DNA of 64,000 nt from Leptodactylus fallax (GCA_947044405.1 CAMRHE010000168.1:1088501-1152500); one strand, 5' to 3'. Counted from the stretch's first letter, positions 37,001 through 44,966 are shown. Notes: generated from the letters alone by a model not told the origin. A program made the numbers and translations.

Positions 37001-38311
37001 CTACTGACAGACTCTATTTAAAGTCTGCCTAGTTTAACTTTGAACCTTTTAGACACTATTACAAAATCTGTCTGATTGTGTTGACCATTGCCTTGATGTG
37101 CTGCATGGTTTCAGCTAATATAGGAAGGCCCAAGTTTGACTATCCATGGATAAACTTGTTTTAGACTACAGTCACATGTGGCTGTCCGCTGTGGGATATT
37201 CATGAAAGTGGAAAGGTGGAAATCCACTGTGGAATAGGCAGCAATATTTGACATGCTGCAGGTTACAAACCTACAACAAAATATTTTGCACTGCAGGTTG
37301 TTTTTTTGCAGTGTGCGGATGGAATTTGCTTAAATCCTGTCCACTTTGCTACTACTGTAATTTCCAGTGGGTTAACTAATAGTAATTTTTGCTGATGGCT
37401 GTCTTGCTGCGAACTCTCATGTGGCCCTAGTCTTACAGAGCAATTTAAGTAGGGATTGTCTGTAGTAGGCAGTCCCTTTTATAAATTTGGAATAGCAAGG
37501 TAAGTGTGTTTTTTTGTTTTGTTTTTTTTGGGTCATCTATCAGAAATCTTTATACATTTGTGATCACAACACTAGTGTAGTACATTATGGCATTGATTTG
37601 TAGCTTCTAGAATATTTGTGCTGTTCAAGCACATCAATTGAAAGATGATTATTGATGGTGAAGACATACTAATGCTTATCTGGGTGTTTGGTGTATGACA
37701 AAATAGTGGTGGTGCAGATTAGAATATAAGGGTTCCCCATTCTTTTCACAGTCTGTGCTTTATTTCTGTTATTTAAATAAGGAAATACATAGAGAGTAAG
37801 AGTTTCCTATTTCTTAAGACTCTTGTGGAGATCCAGTGTTGCCATGTTGATTGTGTTGAAGTGCTGGTAGCATGGACTCATCCCCCTTTAAAGGGTTTTA
37901 TCTGTAATCGATGCCTGTTTGATCAGTGGGGGTCCAACAACTGATGACTAAATGAGGGGGGCCATTATGTTTTGTGAAGAGCAGTGCCTCCATTCTGCTT
38001 TTCCCAAAACATTGGGACCCCTTATCCAGCCAGTTTTTCCTAGGCACTTGGACCCCTACTGAACACACATTGAAGCATGTTAATGGGCAAGCCCCTTTAT
38101 GTGAAGCACACGCATTAATATTTACAATTTTTAAGCAAATCTGTTTTGTGGCAGACATCACACAGTAACCCGTGGAATTACAAAAGGAGTGAAAGAAGAC
38201 TTCCGGCTGGCTATGGAGCGACAGGTTTCCCGCTGCACAGAAAATCTCATGGTTGTCCTGCATCACTTTTGTATCAATGAAAAGATTTTGCTGTTGCAGT
38301 GCTTAGCTTGA
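930..38311 (+). CDS. INTS10: Integrator complex subunit 10 (3' part, seven exons)
   Basis: The spliced exons 930-1012, 8699-8854, 9248-9356, 13509-13588, 17152-17314, 24033-24126 and 38155-38311 encode about 280 residues matching the C-terminal 40% of vertebrate INTS10 (about 710 residues). Recognisable stretches are [86 protein letters not shown] and [19 protein letters not shown]. All exon phases are compatible and no residues are missing between exons. INTS10 is a nuclear protein of the auxiliary INTS10-INTS13-INTS14 arm of Integrator, which processes snRNA 3' ends and attenuates paused RNA polymerase II. The family is alpha-helical and non-catalytic, so no active site is expected. The first half of the gene lies before the window. 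Introns reach 14 kb and are packed with mobile elements. Identity is from recalled family sequence. Confidence 0.95.
1013..1842. other. INTS10 intron, mostly unique sequence
   Basis: No coding exon or known element is visible. The only structure is a hairpin at 1494-1570, listed separately. The short frames here are unremarkable. Confidence 0.5.
1494..1570. repeat. Imperfect hairpin
   Basis: The arm around 1494-1519 (cagttgggattaggatattt) is complementary to about 1545-1569 (aaatatcccaatcccaactg), with a loop of about 25 bases. It may be a tiny foldback element or a chance palindrome. Confidence 0.5.
1843..2745. mobile_element. TTAA-flanked non-autonomous DNA transposon (piggyBac-like ends)
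   Basis: TTAA stands at 1839-1842 and again at 2746-2749. The inner ends are CCCTAAGG on the left and, in reverse complement, CCCTTAGG on the right. TTAA target sites and CCC ends are typical of piggyBac-type transposons. The element is 903 bp, has no transposase, and its right half is A/T-rich. Related modules (a 'TTTGGTATCACCGTGGTC'-type stretch) recur near 23580 and 30420. Confidence 0.65.
2772..2897 (+). repeat. DIRS copy 1, left inverted terminal repeat
   Basis: It begins cactgggggacacagcacca and is matched in inverted orientation by 8460-8585. The same sequence opens the DIRS copy at 59218. Confidence 0.9.
4127..4354 (+). pseudogene. DIRS copy 1 gag, Ser/Arg-rich part
   Basis: The frame reads [25 protein letters not shown], a low-complexity basic serine-rich region like those in DIRS ORF1 (gag) proteins. 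The surrounding frame is interrupted, so this is a relic of the nucleic-acid-binding structural protein. The corresponding part of copy 2 is near 60600-60760. Confidence 0.5.
4708..4771 (+). other. tRNA-Ile(UAU)-like segment inside DIRS copy 1
   Basis: The segment starts GCTCCAGTGGTGCAATCGG and continues through TTAGCGCACGGTACTTATA, which closely resembles the 5' half of eukaryotic tRNA-Ile with anticodon UAU, including the A box. A degenerate B-box-like GAGCTCAAGCC follows. The 3' acceptor strand is missing, so it cannot be a working tRNA. An identical 64-base segment lies at 61079-61142 in copy 2. It may be the head of a tRNA-derived SINE or a tRNA captured by the retrotransposon. Confidence 0.6.
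4894..5400 (+). pseudogene. DIRS copy 1 gag, C-terminal part
   Basis: Two successive frames read [19 protein letters not shown] (5017 onward) and, near 5320-5385, [17 protein letters not shown]. The latter resembles the end of DIRS gag proteins, which commonly carry an 'ATGGKS' tail. Frameshifts and stops separate the pieces. Confidence 0.45.
5410..6480 (+). pseudogene. DIRS copy 1 reverse transcriptase (broken)
   Basis: Translated pieces in shifting frames include [31 protein letters not shown] and [15 protein letters not shown]. The last matches the RT active-site block, in which the usual YLDD reads DLDD at 6030-6041. Many frameshifts break the frame. The enzyme would have copied element RNA into DNA. 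Confidence 0.65.
6480..7229 (+). pseudogene. DIRS copy 1 RNase H and adjacent domain (broken)
   Basis: Pieces read [57 protein letters not shown], and LKTKG followed by [10 protein letters not shown]. This is the block order of DIRS-type RNase H. A TGA at 6807-6809 replaces the Trp codon that copy 2 keeps at the same place. Confidence 0.65.
7250..8205 (+). pseudogene. DIRS copy 1 tyrosine recombinase (broken)
   Basis: Frames here align with the better-preserved fragment at 30735-31700. Shared blocks include [31 protein letters not shown] and a degenerate TALSSRAVG where the other fragment has TAHSTRS (the HxxR motif of tyrosine recombinases). Poly-T expansions and frameshifts inactivate it. 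Confidence 0.55.
8211..8309 (+). repeat. DIRS copy 1 internal complementary region
   Basis: The first 35 bases are complementary to the left end of the element, and the next 64 to its right end, so the two ends meet here at about 8245/8246. In DIRS elements this region templates the circular junction used in integration. Confidence 0.85.
8460..8585 (-). repeat. DIRS copy 1, right inverted terminal repeat
   Basis: It is the reverse complement of 2772-2897, with only scattered differences visible. It is followed by the right extension to about 8631 that is mirrored in the internal complementary region. Confidence 0.9.
8699..8854 (+). CDS. INTS10: INTS10 exon
   Basis: The acceptor is ttttcttcctacag, ending at 8698. 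The exon reads [18 protein letters not shown] through [17 protein letters not shown] in phase 0 at both ends. The donor is AAG|GTTGGA, which is weak at positions +3 to +6. The DIRS element ends only 67 bp upstream. Confidence 0.92.
8855..9247. other. INTS10 intron, nothing recognised
   Basis: A short intron of 393 bp with no repeat recognised. It ends in a strong pyrimidine tract (tttctctttctctttctttag). Confidence 0.7.
9248..9356 (+). CDS. INTS10: INTS10 exon
   Basis: It reads [18 protein letters not shown] through SKVKPKFRK and ends one base into a Gly codon before the donor GTATTT. The piece after VPPPQ is a linker that varies between vertebrates. The flanks are strongly conserved. Confidence 0.93.
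9645..10705. mobile_element. Foldback element with a second foldback nested inside
   Basis: The outer ends are tgtgttcacacggag near 9650 and gtagtgtgaaccctgc near 10680. Just inside are repeated inverted 'cggacac' / 'gtgtccg' motifs. A second foldback lies inside (about 9926-10580). Elements with the same 'gttcacac' ends occur at 38340-38850, 43790 and 56960. No coding capacity is seen, and the class is unassigned. Confidence 0.55.
9926..10580. mobile_element. Long foldback element of the AGAGGAC family
   Basis: The left arm begins AGAGGACATTTCGTGTCCTC and continues through ccgctagaaagccgacagcg and ccccggggctggagatat. The right arm (10490-10577) repeats these in inverted order. The centre has further inverted copies of a 'ggcgttcct' motif. 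It shares its arms with the shorter copies at 32559-32717 and 34323-36408. Confidence 0.65.
10765..11060. repeat. Small foldback repeat
   Basis: The sequence tttacaaagtacacattc near 10768-10790 is inverted at 11035-11057 (gaatgtgtactttgtaaa). The interior is unique-looking. It has the structure of a MITE-like element without coding sequence. Confidence 0.45.
11145..12053. mobile_element. TTAA-flanked element, family A, copy 1
   Basis: TTAA stands at 11141-11144 and 12054-12057. The ends are CCACTTCCGTACC and its inverted form (tatggaagtgg). The interior matches the element at 25689-26570 closely, for example 'gccccacccccgacgacacc' in both. It is 909 bp with no transposase. Confidence 0.7.
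12058..13508. other. INTS10 intron with one small foldback
   Basis: Mostly unrecognised AT-rich sequence. It includes a short GAT microsatellite near 12800 and a foldback with arms at 12918-12944 and 13084-13110, in which atctcaggattggttagggc is mirrored. Confidence 0.5.
13509..13588 (+). CDS. INTS10: INTS10 exon
   Basis: After a run of T and the acceptor tttag, it reads [11 protein letters not shown], then [15 protein letters not shown], ending in phase 0 before GTAACG. The first two bases complete the Gly codon begun in the previous exon. Confidence 0.93.
14386..15953 (+). mobile_element. Tc1-like transposon with DD35E transposase, apparently complete
   Basis: The TA target duplication lies at 14384-14385 and 15954-15955. 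The ends are cagtcatggccaaaagtttt and its inverted form. The element is 1568 bp and carries one uninterrupted transposase. It lies in an INTS10 intron in the sense direction, inside an older foldback repeat. Confidence 0.9.
14760..15776 (+). CDS. Tc1-like transposase, DD35E type, intact frame
   Basis: The open frame extends upstream to 14721. I prefer the ATG at 14760 because [14 protein letters not shown] is the usual start of this family, giving 338 residues, a normal Tc1 transposase length. Residues 5-110 hold the paired helix-turn-helix DNA-binding domains with a GRPRKTS linker at 55-61. The catalytic triad is visible as D149 (FSDES), D241 (QHDGAPCH) and E277 (NPIENLW), with 35 residues between the last two. 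The family cuts and pastes DNA at TA sites in the nucleus. DD35E Tc1-like elements have been described as a separate family (Traveler). No stop or frameshift is present, so activity is possible but untested. Confidence 0.88.
   Translation: MVISKETRAVIIALHKNGLTEKSIAARKIAPQSTIYRIIKNFKERGSIGAKKAPGRPRKTSKRQDRLLKVFPLRDRATSSAELAEEWQQAGVSASARTVRRRLLEQGLVSRRAAKKPLLSRKNIRDRLIFCKRYREWTAEDWGKVIFSDESPFRLFGTSGKQLIRRRRGERYHQSCLMPTVKHPETIHVWGCFSAKGIGSLTVLPKNTAMNKEWYQNVLQEQLLPTVQEQFGAQQCLFQHDGAPCHKAKVITKWLREQNIEILGPWPGNSPDLNPIENLWSIIKRRVDKQKPTNSDKIKALILQEWTAISQDLVQKLIESMPGRIAEVLKKKGQHCKY
16098..17151. other. INTS10 intron with partial repeats
   Basis: It starts with a truncated copy of the aaaggggttgtccagg-ended repeat (TTAA at 16094-16097). 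The remainder contains no recognised element. A poly-T/GT tract lies at 16891-16930. The pyrimidine-rich acceptor of the next exon ends at 17151. Confidence 0.45.
17152..17314 (+). CDS. INTS10: INTS10 exon
   Basis: It reads [20 protein letters not shown], then [19 protein letters not shown], then YENFFNYIT, ending one base into an Asn codon before GTATGT. This is among the most conserved parts of INTS10. Confidence 0.95.
17566..19333. mobile_element. Non-autonomous hAT-like transposon carrying a minisatellite
   Basis: A perfect 8-bp target duplication, ATATACTT, stands at 17558-17565 and 19334-19341. The ends are CAGGGGTCGGCAACCT and, inverted, CAGGGGTAGGCAACCT. Eight-base duplications and CAGGGGT ends are hallmarks of hAT elements. 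The 1768-bp interior holds no transposase, but has a 30-bp tandem array at about 18117-18890. Inverted subterminal stretches occur near 17700-17770 and 17975-18060. Confidence 0.85.
18117..18890. repeat. 30-bp minisatellite, about 25 units
   Basis: The unit is approximately gtgtgcaggggccactatgg plus gacatatacc. The first units are near-identical; later ones carry substitutions and small indels. Because 30 is a multiple of three, several frames stay open on both strands, giving spurious peptides such as repeated [10 protein letters not shown]. These are not genes. Confidence 0.9.
19342..19855. other. INTS10 intron, remainder of the repeat that hosts the hAT element
   Basis: The sequence following the hAT target site (cagcgccgtaatagtatggc) resembles the 'ctattacgtc'-containing repeat at 29574, as does the stretch before the element at 17511-17557. 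An A-rich tract lies at 19562-19584. Nothing else is recognised. Confidence 0.4.
19856..20508. repeat. Degenerate satellite-like repeat, left part
   Basis: A motif like tttcagggttctgggaaagc, followed by 'gtaacatagcatg' and 'gtaataaggaatactgagta', recurs at irregular spacing of roughly 110-125 bp. The same motif resumes at 22190-22330 after the Tc1-like insertion. The monomers are too diverged to set exact borders by eye. Confidence 0.45.
20511..22139 (+). mobile_element. Tc1-like DD38E transposon, inactivated copy
   Basis: TA duplications flank the element (20509-20510 and 22140-22141). Long inverted ends of about 200 bp begin cattacagaccaaaagtttg. It is a close sister of the copy at 53371-55000 throughout. 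Both lie in introns, this one in INTS10. Confidence 0.9.
20925..21976 (+). pseudogene. DD38E Tc1-like transposase, broken
   Basis: Compared with the intact sister frame at 53785-54837, this copy has one extra A in the A-run after the start codon (around 20930), a premature stop at 21045-21047, and one missing base near 21435. The catalytic blocks [13 protein letters not shown] and NPIEMVW remain recognisable in successive frames. The final segment, 21437-21976, is one open stretch. Confidence 0.85.
22681..23903. mobile_element. TTAA-flanked non-autonomous element (piggyBac-like ends)
   Basis: TTAA stands at 22677-22680 and 23904-23907. The ends are CCCTTTCACGC and, inverted, CTCTTTCATGCC. 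The 1223-bp body contains the 'TTTGGTATCGCCGTGATTG' module shared with 2475 and 30420. No transposase is present. Confidence 0.65.
24033..24126 (+). CDS. INTS10: INTS10 exon
   Basis: It reads [20 protein letters not shown], then [10 protein letters not shown], ending two bases into a Lys codon at the donor AA|GTGAGT. The acceptor is ttttgtatgcag. Confidence 0.95.
24127..25684. other. INTS10 intron, composite old repeats
   Basis: It includes a partial 'aaccccctgacgcacc' repeat from 24255 and an unrecognised A-rich part (24740-25000). From 25190 to 25620 there is a stretch related to the roughly 340-bp repeat at 45930-47596 (for example 'tttcaaaatggggtcactcc'). Confidence 0.45.
25689..26570. 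mobile_element. TTAA-flanked element, family A, copy 2
   Basis: TTAA lies at 25685-25688 and 26571-26574. The ends are CCACTTCCGTACC and tatggaagtgg. The body matches copy 1 at 11145-12053 over most of its length with small deletions. Its right TTAA is directly shared with the next element. Confidence 0.7.
26676..27713 (+). mobile_element. Internally deleted DIRS derivative
   Basis: It keeps a left terminal repeat (from about 26690, gggggacagcaccatgggta), then about 400 bp of leader. It then jumps directly into the C-terminal part of the recombinase region (27120-27345) and retains half of the internal complementary region (27352-27413). The inverted right end follows (to about 27713). It is about 1 kb against 5.9 kb for the full copy and cannot encode any DIRS enzyme. 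Confidence 0.75.
27870..29474 (+). mobile_element. Tc1-like transposon, DD34E type, inactivated
   Basis: The long inverted ends contain attcggcccccttgaacttt and its mirror at 29440-29460. The extreme left end lacks about ten bases of the terminal repeat still present on the right (ttcgcaaggca). It is inserted in the foldback element of this intron. Confidence 0.85.
28253..29254 (+). pseudogene. Tc1-like transposase, broken
   Basis: The frame starts ATGAAGACCAAGGAACACACC. It is stopped by TGA near 28385 where the family has TGG, lacks about ten bases near 28633, and has further frameshifts near 28990 and 29030. Surviving blocks include [37 protein letters not shown] and the tail [13 protein letters not shown]. 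The family spacing is DD34E; it cannot be counted in one frame here. Confidence 0.85.
29574..30489. mobile_element. TTAA-flanked element, right end lost
   Basis: It begins CCCTTTCTCACTCTGCG immediately after TTAA at 29570-29573. The body carries the shared 'AATTTGGTATCGTC' module near 30420. It runs into the DIRS fragment at about 30490 without a visible right end. A G-run lies at 29737-29750. Confidence 0.5.
30490..32115 (+). mobile_element. 5'-truncated DIRS fragment with recombinase region
   Basis: It starts in the region just before the reverse transcriptase core (pieces like ARIFDNAWV, then [14 protein letters not shown]), then skips to the recombinase and continues to a right-end-like sequence ('tacccatggtactgtgttgac' near 32082). 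It is a more diverged relative of the 2761 copy. Confidence 0.65.
30735..31700 (+). pseudogene. DIRS tyrosine recombinase, best-preserved but broken
   Basis: Blocks in order include [17 protein letters not shown] (31250-31302), then [20 protein letters not shown] and [14 protein letters not shown], and TAHSTRS at about 31537-31557. The last contains HxxR, a catalytic motif of tyrosine recombinases. The final Tyr region is frameshifted. DIRS elements use this enzyme in place of a DDE integrase. Confidence 0.65.
32190..33190. repeat. Fragments of TTAA-type repeats
   Basis: 32190-32555 resembles the right half of the repeat at 47040-47560 ('ttttgaaaatgtggtg' and 'gtgccagaaatggacc' types). 32803-33180 resembles the left part of the element at 22681 (ccttcacgcaaaatcacgta). 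Neither has both ends. An A-rich run closes it at 33160-33182. Confidence 0.45.
32559..32717. mobile_element. Short TTAA foldback element (AGAGGACC family)
   Basis: TTAA at 32555-32558 and 32718-32721 flanks AGAGGACCTTTCACGTCCTC and its inverted counterpart. The arms (about 75 bp) are nearly perfect complements over 'ataccgctagaaagccga'. It is 159 bp long. Confidence 0.75.
33190..34318. other. INTS10 intron, nothing recognised
   Basis: No exon, repeat end or coding similarity was recognised in this stretch. Confidence 0.5.
34728..36367 (-). mobile_element. Tc1-like transposon, DD34E type, inactivated, minus strand
   Basis: TA duplications lie at 34726-34727 and 36368-36369. Outer repeats read cagtcatatgaaaaagtttg. 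Second inner repeats (ttgaccggtgcaaaagtatg near 34912 and its mirror near 36175) give the IR/DR arrangement known from Sleeping Beauty-like elements. The element is 1640 bp. Confidence 0.88.
35100..35969 (-). pseudogene. Tc1-like transposase, broken, minus strand
   Basis: Reading on the minus strand, the N-terminal part (35577-35969, [19 protein letters not shown], helix-turn-helix and GRPRKIS) is followed after a frameshift by 35257-35559 with [16 protein letters not shown] and [13 protein letters not shown] stop at about 35257 precedes the blocks [14 protein letters not shown] and [12 protein letters not shown]. From these, the spacing between the last two acidic residues is 34. Confidence 0.8.
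36660..36985. mobile_element. Foldback element (MITE-like)
   Basis: The left arm (36676-36770, with 'cctttcttattctgcattgc') is mirrored in 36870-36985 ('gcaatgcagattaagaaagg'). No coding sequence is present, and the target duplication is unclear. Confidence 0.55.
36990..38154. other. End of INTS10 intron
   Basis: It includes a repeat fragment at 37160-37430 of the 'cagtcacatgtggctgtccg' type, and otherwise shows nothing recognised. The acceptor of the last exon (ctgttttgtggcag) ends at 38154. Confidence 0.5.
38155..38311 (+). CDS. INTS10: INTS10 terminal exon with stop
   Basis: Its first base completes Lys. It then reads [51 protein letters not shown] and stops at TGA 38309-38311. The position of the stop agrees with other vertebrate INTS10 proteins. 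Confidence 0.95.
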
Positions 38312-38334
38312 CATTGAACATCGGTTATCTTTTA

Positions 38335-38850
38335 GGCAGGGTTCACACTACCGTTGGAGTCTATTATGAAGGTGTCAGTTTCATAACTGACACTAACTGA
38401 TGTTAATGTGTCCGTTTTTTTTTTTTTAACTGATCTGATTAATGGTTCAGTTAAAAAAGGAAACATTAGCATCATTTAGTGTGCGTTTAACACTTTTTTC
38501 CCTGCGCATGCTCAGAAATGAGGGAAAAAAAACGGACAGTAACTGATGGTTATCAGTTACTGTTCGTTACCCATAGACTTCAATGTTAAAAAAAATAATG
38601 GATACTTGCTGTCCGTCAAGAATCCGTTTTTTTCAAACGGACAAAAAATCCTGAATGTAGGATTTTGTCCGTGGAAAAAAAAAACGGACTTCTGAAGGAT
38701 TTGGTGTAAATGGACACTATATAAAAAACCATTGAAATTAATGGAAATTTTAACGGATTTCTGACGGTTCAGCTAGTGTCCGATGCTAAAATCTTGTAAC
38801 GGACACTACTGACTGTCACCGACAGTAGTGTGAACGCCCCCTTACACTGA
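38335..38850. mobile_element. Foldback element in the INTS10 3' UTR
   Basis: The ends gttcacactaccgttggagt and cagtagtgtgaacgccc are inverted repeats. The interior has several inverted 'cggacag/ctgtccg' and 'cagttactg' blocks. It starts about 25 bases after the INTS10 stop and ends about 70 bases before the first polyadenylation signal, so it should be transcribed as part of the mRNA. Confidence 0.6.
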
Positions 38851-38920
38851 ATTTATCTCTGCCTGTTTGTGATGTAAATACTCTGGTGACCTTTTGTGTA
38901 CAGTATAATGTGTGATTGTA

Positions 38921-38926
38921 AATAAA
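38921..38926 (+). promoter_or_regulatory. INTS10: INTS10 polyadenylation signal (candidate)
   Basis: AATAAA is the first such hexamer after the stop codon. It is followed by a T/GT-rich stretch (ggtttgttgtg), as expected for a cleavage site near 38945. Confidence 0.65.
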
Positions 38927-38949
38927 GGTTTGTTGTGAACATTCTCTAT

Positions 38950-40197
38950 ATAAATGTATGTCCCTCTGGTGTAACATGAACATGTGGGTCCTCTACTTGC
39001 CCTTTAAAGAGGATCTGTCATAAAGTGCTAAATGACATACATCAACTGATTTCAGCTGTTACCCTTTGCCTTTTTGTAATACAAAAAAACCACTGTTGAG
39101 CCACTCAAAAACTGCCACTCCTAGAAGATTATATGTAAATTAGTTCTTAATCTCAAAGTAGGTGGTAAACTTTTATATTCTCTGAGAAAGTTACTATCCC
39201 ATTGGAGAATAAGAACTAATTTACATACAACCTTCCAGAGACCATGTAATTTAAGTGGGTGGATGGATTAAAAAAAAATAATCCACTTTCCTGTATATTA
39301 TAGTTCCTACCACATACTGAATGTACTAGCAAGAGTCCTTATAATGACAAAAGTATATTATGTAGGGCTGTGGAACTGCCAAAAAAACTGTGATACTAGC
39401 GTAAGCCAAATTTATTTTTATTACTTTATTTTTCCACAATTGGACTGCAACGCTTTCATAACTGGCTGACCCTTTTCTGCTAATTCTTATCTATTGCAAT
39501 GCAACCAGCCTTAGAAGCAGGGGTACTTTCCTGGCCAAAAACTCTAGGAAATGTAATAGAACTGTGTCAGTTGATAGACCAGCCAACTGGATGACAGTGT
39601 ACAGAAAGTGTGTGAACTTCAAGAAAAGGTGAAAAGTATTAAGAATTGTCTATATGAGACAGCACCTAGTGCTGTGCTGAGACTAATGAAGCAGAATCAT
39701 GGCTGAAAGAGCATATGCTGCTTCTTACAAGTGAGGAATATAGCAAGGATGTTGCTAGTTCTGATGCTATTAGGCTAAGGCCCCACATTGCGGAAACAGG
39801 TTTTTTTTTTTTGTTGTGGCTTTTTTGAGCCAAAGCTAGGAGTGGATTGAGCAAAAGTAAATAGTATAGAGAGCTTCCTATATATTTCCCATTCCTTTTG
39901 TAGCCATTCTTGGCTTTGGCTCAAAAACTGCAGCAAAAAGGCCTTAGAGGAGTTTGGTCTCCAAGCCTTGGTTAATGCAGGAAAAAGGCAGCAATTGTGA
40001 TGAGTACACAAAAGGACCTAACAGTGGAAAGAAAAAAAAAAAAGCATCACTGCCCCCAAAGACAAAAGTCCTAACTAGACTCCGTTGACACCTGTGAAAA
40101 ATCATATCTGTGCAGGAAAACGTGTCAGGGGCCTTAGATCGATAGACCATAATTTATATGATAAGGATTTCTATGGATGTGAACATGCAACAAGCTA
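38950..40197. other. Intergenic sequence with repeats
   Basis: A foldback of the 'gaggatctgtcataaag' type lies at about 39005-39245 (the arm 'atgtaaattagttcttaatc' is mirrored at 39205-39225). A second repeat starting 'aggctaaggccccacattgc' runs from 39772 to about 40137, with its right end 'aggggccttaga'. Confidence 0.5.
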
Positions 40198-41829
<1,632 letters not shown>

Positions 41830-43123
41830 AATATATTTCATTATACAATAATATTTCAGAAGTTTAAGATGGAGTTGGTAACATCTCCCAGACTCCAGCC
41901 TATAAAGAGTCTACCACCTTTTTTTGTTTTTCTAGGCTTTTGGGAGGCTAGATATTAATGAGTTAGAATAGGTCATCAATATCAGATTAGTGGGGGAGTA
42001 AGATACCCAAACCTCCACTGATCAACTATTCTATATAGTGTATGGATCTGGAACCATTCACTTAAATAGGAGCAGGATTGCAGTACGGTCACTACAGGAG
42101 CCTTCTGCTTTGTACACTGTGTATAGTTTCAGCATTGGAGGCTGCTGAGGATAATCGCTGGGTAATCTGTCAATAACAAAAACCCCTTAAGGGCTAAGTT
42201 CCTAAGTAGCAGGCTGCGGGGAAAATGCAGTGGCAACACATCGCATTTTTTCCCGCAGTGCTTTCTGCTTCCATTATACTTATAGGGAAACCGCCAGTAT
42301 AAACTGACATGCTGTGATTTCTAAAACCGCAACGTATCCGCTGCATGTATTTTTCTGCAATGTGTAGATGGTATTCGCTAGAATCCAATCCATTTTGCAG
42401 GGACTGTAAAACGCCCCTCCTAAATTTTACTGGGTTAAAACAGAAAGAAAATTGCAATCAAAGAGAGAACTGGGCACACTGAAAATGCATTCTGATCTCC
42501 CAACACAATGTTATAGAGCAGAAAGAGCCAAGCGGTTTGATTATGATTAAGAAAGCAAGCCAAACATGTTTAATATCAGACTGGTAATATTTATTTCCAG
42601 TACTGAATAGCTGTTAAAGTTGTTGTCCCACCATAATACAATTCATTGTACATAATAGTGTTTGCCATTTACATGATCCAGTGAACAGCCATGACATATT
42701 CTTACATAACATGATACCACCTGGTATTCAGGGAGTGTAACAATGTGCTCTTCCATCTAATGCGCTGTGCTGGGGAACCCACCTGCTCAGTTCCTCTCAC
42801 CAAAGAAAGTTTTCTGCATAATGATCCTCTTTTCACTGCTTGTCAACACAGCTGAGAAGACTCCTGTTACAGGGGGAAGTAAGAAGGGGCTATATTGTGA
42901 GATACCAGAGGGAGAACGATGACAGATTCTAGTTTTCCCCTAGTATCACAGATTAACACCACCAGGGTCAAAATACAAAAATCATGAAGTTATGTTTCAG
43001 GTTAGAACTTCAAATGACTATAGCACAGCCATTCATCAGCCTTACATAACATTTAGTTTGAAAATAAGACACTAAAAATCACCGCAACAGCTAAAACACT
43101 GTCTCTAGATTTATTTCTGTTAA
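41830..43123. other. Intergenic sequence
   Basis: It contains a repeat fragment at about 42186-42440 (aagggctaagttcctaag, with a 'gcggggaaaatgc' block). Otherwise nothing is recognised and no exon was found. Confidence 0.5.
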
Positions 43124-43537
43124 AGTGTAACTAAACTTTTGGACAACTTTAGATTTTCTGGCAGTATTTGTCATTAATAAAGTATATTAAAAAATGTATT
43201 ACATTTTGGTGAAATCCTGCATTTTTTCACTCTTTCCCTTGTTTCTGTATTGAGAGCTGTTTCTTCAGTTATATCTCAGACGTTATACAACGTACAAACT
43301 TGCTTTCTGTGTTATATAAAAGGCTTCAGTGCTATCTCAATTATTTCCACAGATACCACTGGTTGAAAACAGTCAGGGTTGGGATTTTTATATATTATAC
43401 AGCTGCATATAAATAACTTAATTCTGACTGTTTTAAACCAGGAAGAGTGAAAACATTTGTTAAAGTATATTACAAAATGTATTAATGGCACAACTACTGC
43501 CAGAAAATCAAAAGTTGTCTGAAAGTTTAGTTACACT
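43124..43537. mobile_element. TTAA-flanked foldback element
   Basis: TTAA stands at 43120-43123 and 43538-43541. The arms agtgtaactaaacttttgga and 'gaaagtttagttacact' are inverted over about 80 bp, including 'attttctggcagtatttg'. It is 414 bp and non-coding. Confidence 0.7.
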
Positions 43538-43541
43538 TTAA

Positions 43542-44966
43542 GGCAGTACTCCCCAGCTGGCTCTGCAGCCATAATAAAAAGTACTAATGATACTTTGAAT
43601 ATGACAATGTTGTGATATCGGAGTAGCCTGATCCATACCACATCTGCAAATCTTGTCCTGATGATCCAAAAATACAGCACCAATCAATATGATGCTGCAA
43701 ATTTGAGTCATTAGATCCATAGATGGGGCAGGATTTATGGCTGCAACATGTACTTGAATGTACGGCCATCTCAATTTGGCCTTAGCGTAGGTTCACACTA
43801 TTGTTATTAATGCCAGTTACTCTCATCAGTCATATGATGAGAACAATAGACAATAAGTGATTGATGCAGATCGAGCACTCTCAGGTAAAAAAAAAAAAAA
43901 AAACACATGACAGAAGTTTTCTTGATTACTTTTCTGAGGGAAGAAAAGGTTGTGCATTCAGGACTTTTTGTTCTGTTACAAAAGTAAGTAAATCAAACGG
44001 GAGTTTTTTGGGTTTTTTTAACGTTAGAGTCAATGGGAACAGATGCAGACTAAGGGGGCTCACTCTACTACTATTAATGGCGTAGGATGAGAGGAACAGA
44101 TCTTCAGAACAGTAGTGTGACTGTCCCCTTACTAAATATTAGCACCAAGGCCAGAAAAAGAACACAATGTGACTGTTGCAGTGTCCGCCTAAAATCACTG
44201 GGTGATAAAGACCCGCACTTTCAGTTAAAAACAATGGACACCCAACATACTCCATACGTATCCGCTATTTTAGCGGTCCTTTATTCTGGTCCTCCGATGG
44301 ACTAGAACTACTGACACGCTGATGTGGAAATGAACCTAGGGTAATTATTTAATGAGGAATACAAATTATTACTAAAACATGTAAAGGGATTATATTAGCA
44401 ATTTTTCACTAGAGCCATTGCCACCTATGTTTTTTGTTTTTGTTTTTTTGCAAATAAACATATCAAATAAGTGGGTCTATACATGAAAGCACAATGGTTT
44501 ACGAAGCAAGACATTTAATAAACATTCATAGAATATATTAAAATAGCATAAAAAACATTTACATTACTGGAAAAGTAAACATTATCTTGTGCAGGCCTGA
44601 TCTGATATTAGGACTGCTAAGGAGATAAATATCTGGTTAGATAATAAAAGAAATGGCTGAATTGGAAAGTAATATGTACATGTGCAAACACTAATGATGC
44701 AAGATATTTTCCATGGTTTCTTTTATATGTGGTTACATCTACTGAGGGCACAACAACAACTAAAAAAAATTAAAATATTCCTTTTTTTTTTTTCCTTGCC
44801 CTCGCCTTATGGTGGTTTCTGTAATGAGAAAGACAACATTAAAACAAATCCACAAACTTGACGCCAGTTAGACTGTATGGTCCACTTGTCCAAGGTAAAA
44901 GATCTTTGCAATATGGACTGTCTGTGCATGGCACTTCCTTTGGTTTCTAGCAAAATACACAGGGGA
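43542..44966. other. Intergenic sequence and HGSNAT 3' untranslated region
   Basis: A repeat with 'gttcacacta' ends lies at about 43785-44335. Downstream of the HGSNAT stop (toward lower coordinates), a possible minus-strand ATTAAA signal lies at 44514-44519. The region is AT-rich, so that call is weak. Confidence 0.4.

Noticed and set aside
44514..44519. HGSNAT polyadenylation signal (ATTAAA on the minus strand)
   Set aside because: It is only a variant hexamer in AT-rich sequence about 450 bases from the stop, too weak to list as a feature.
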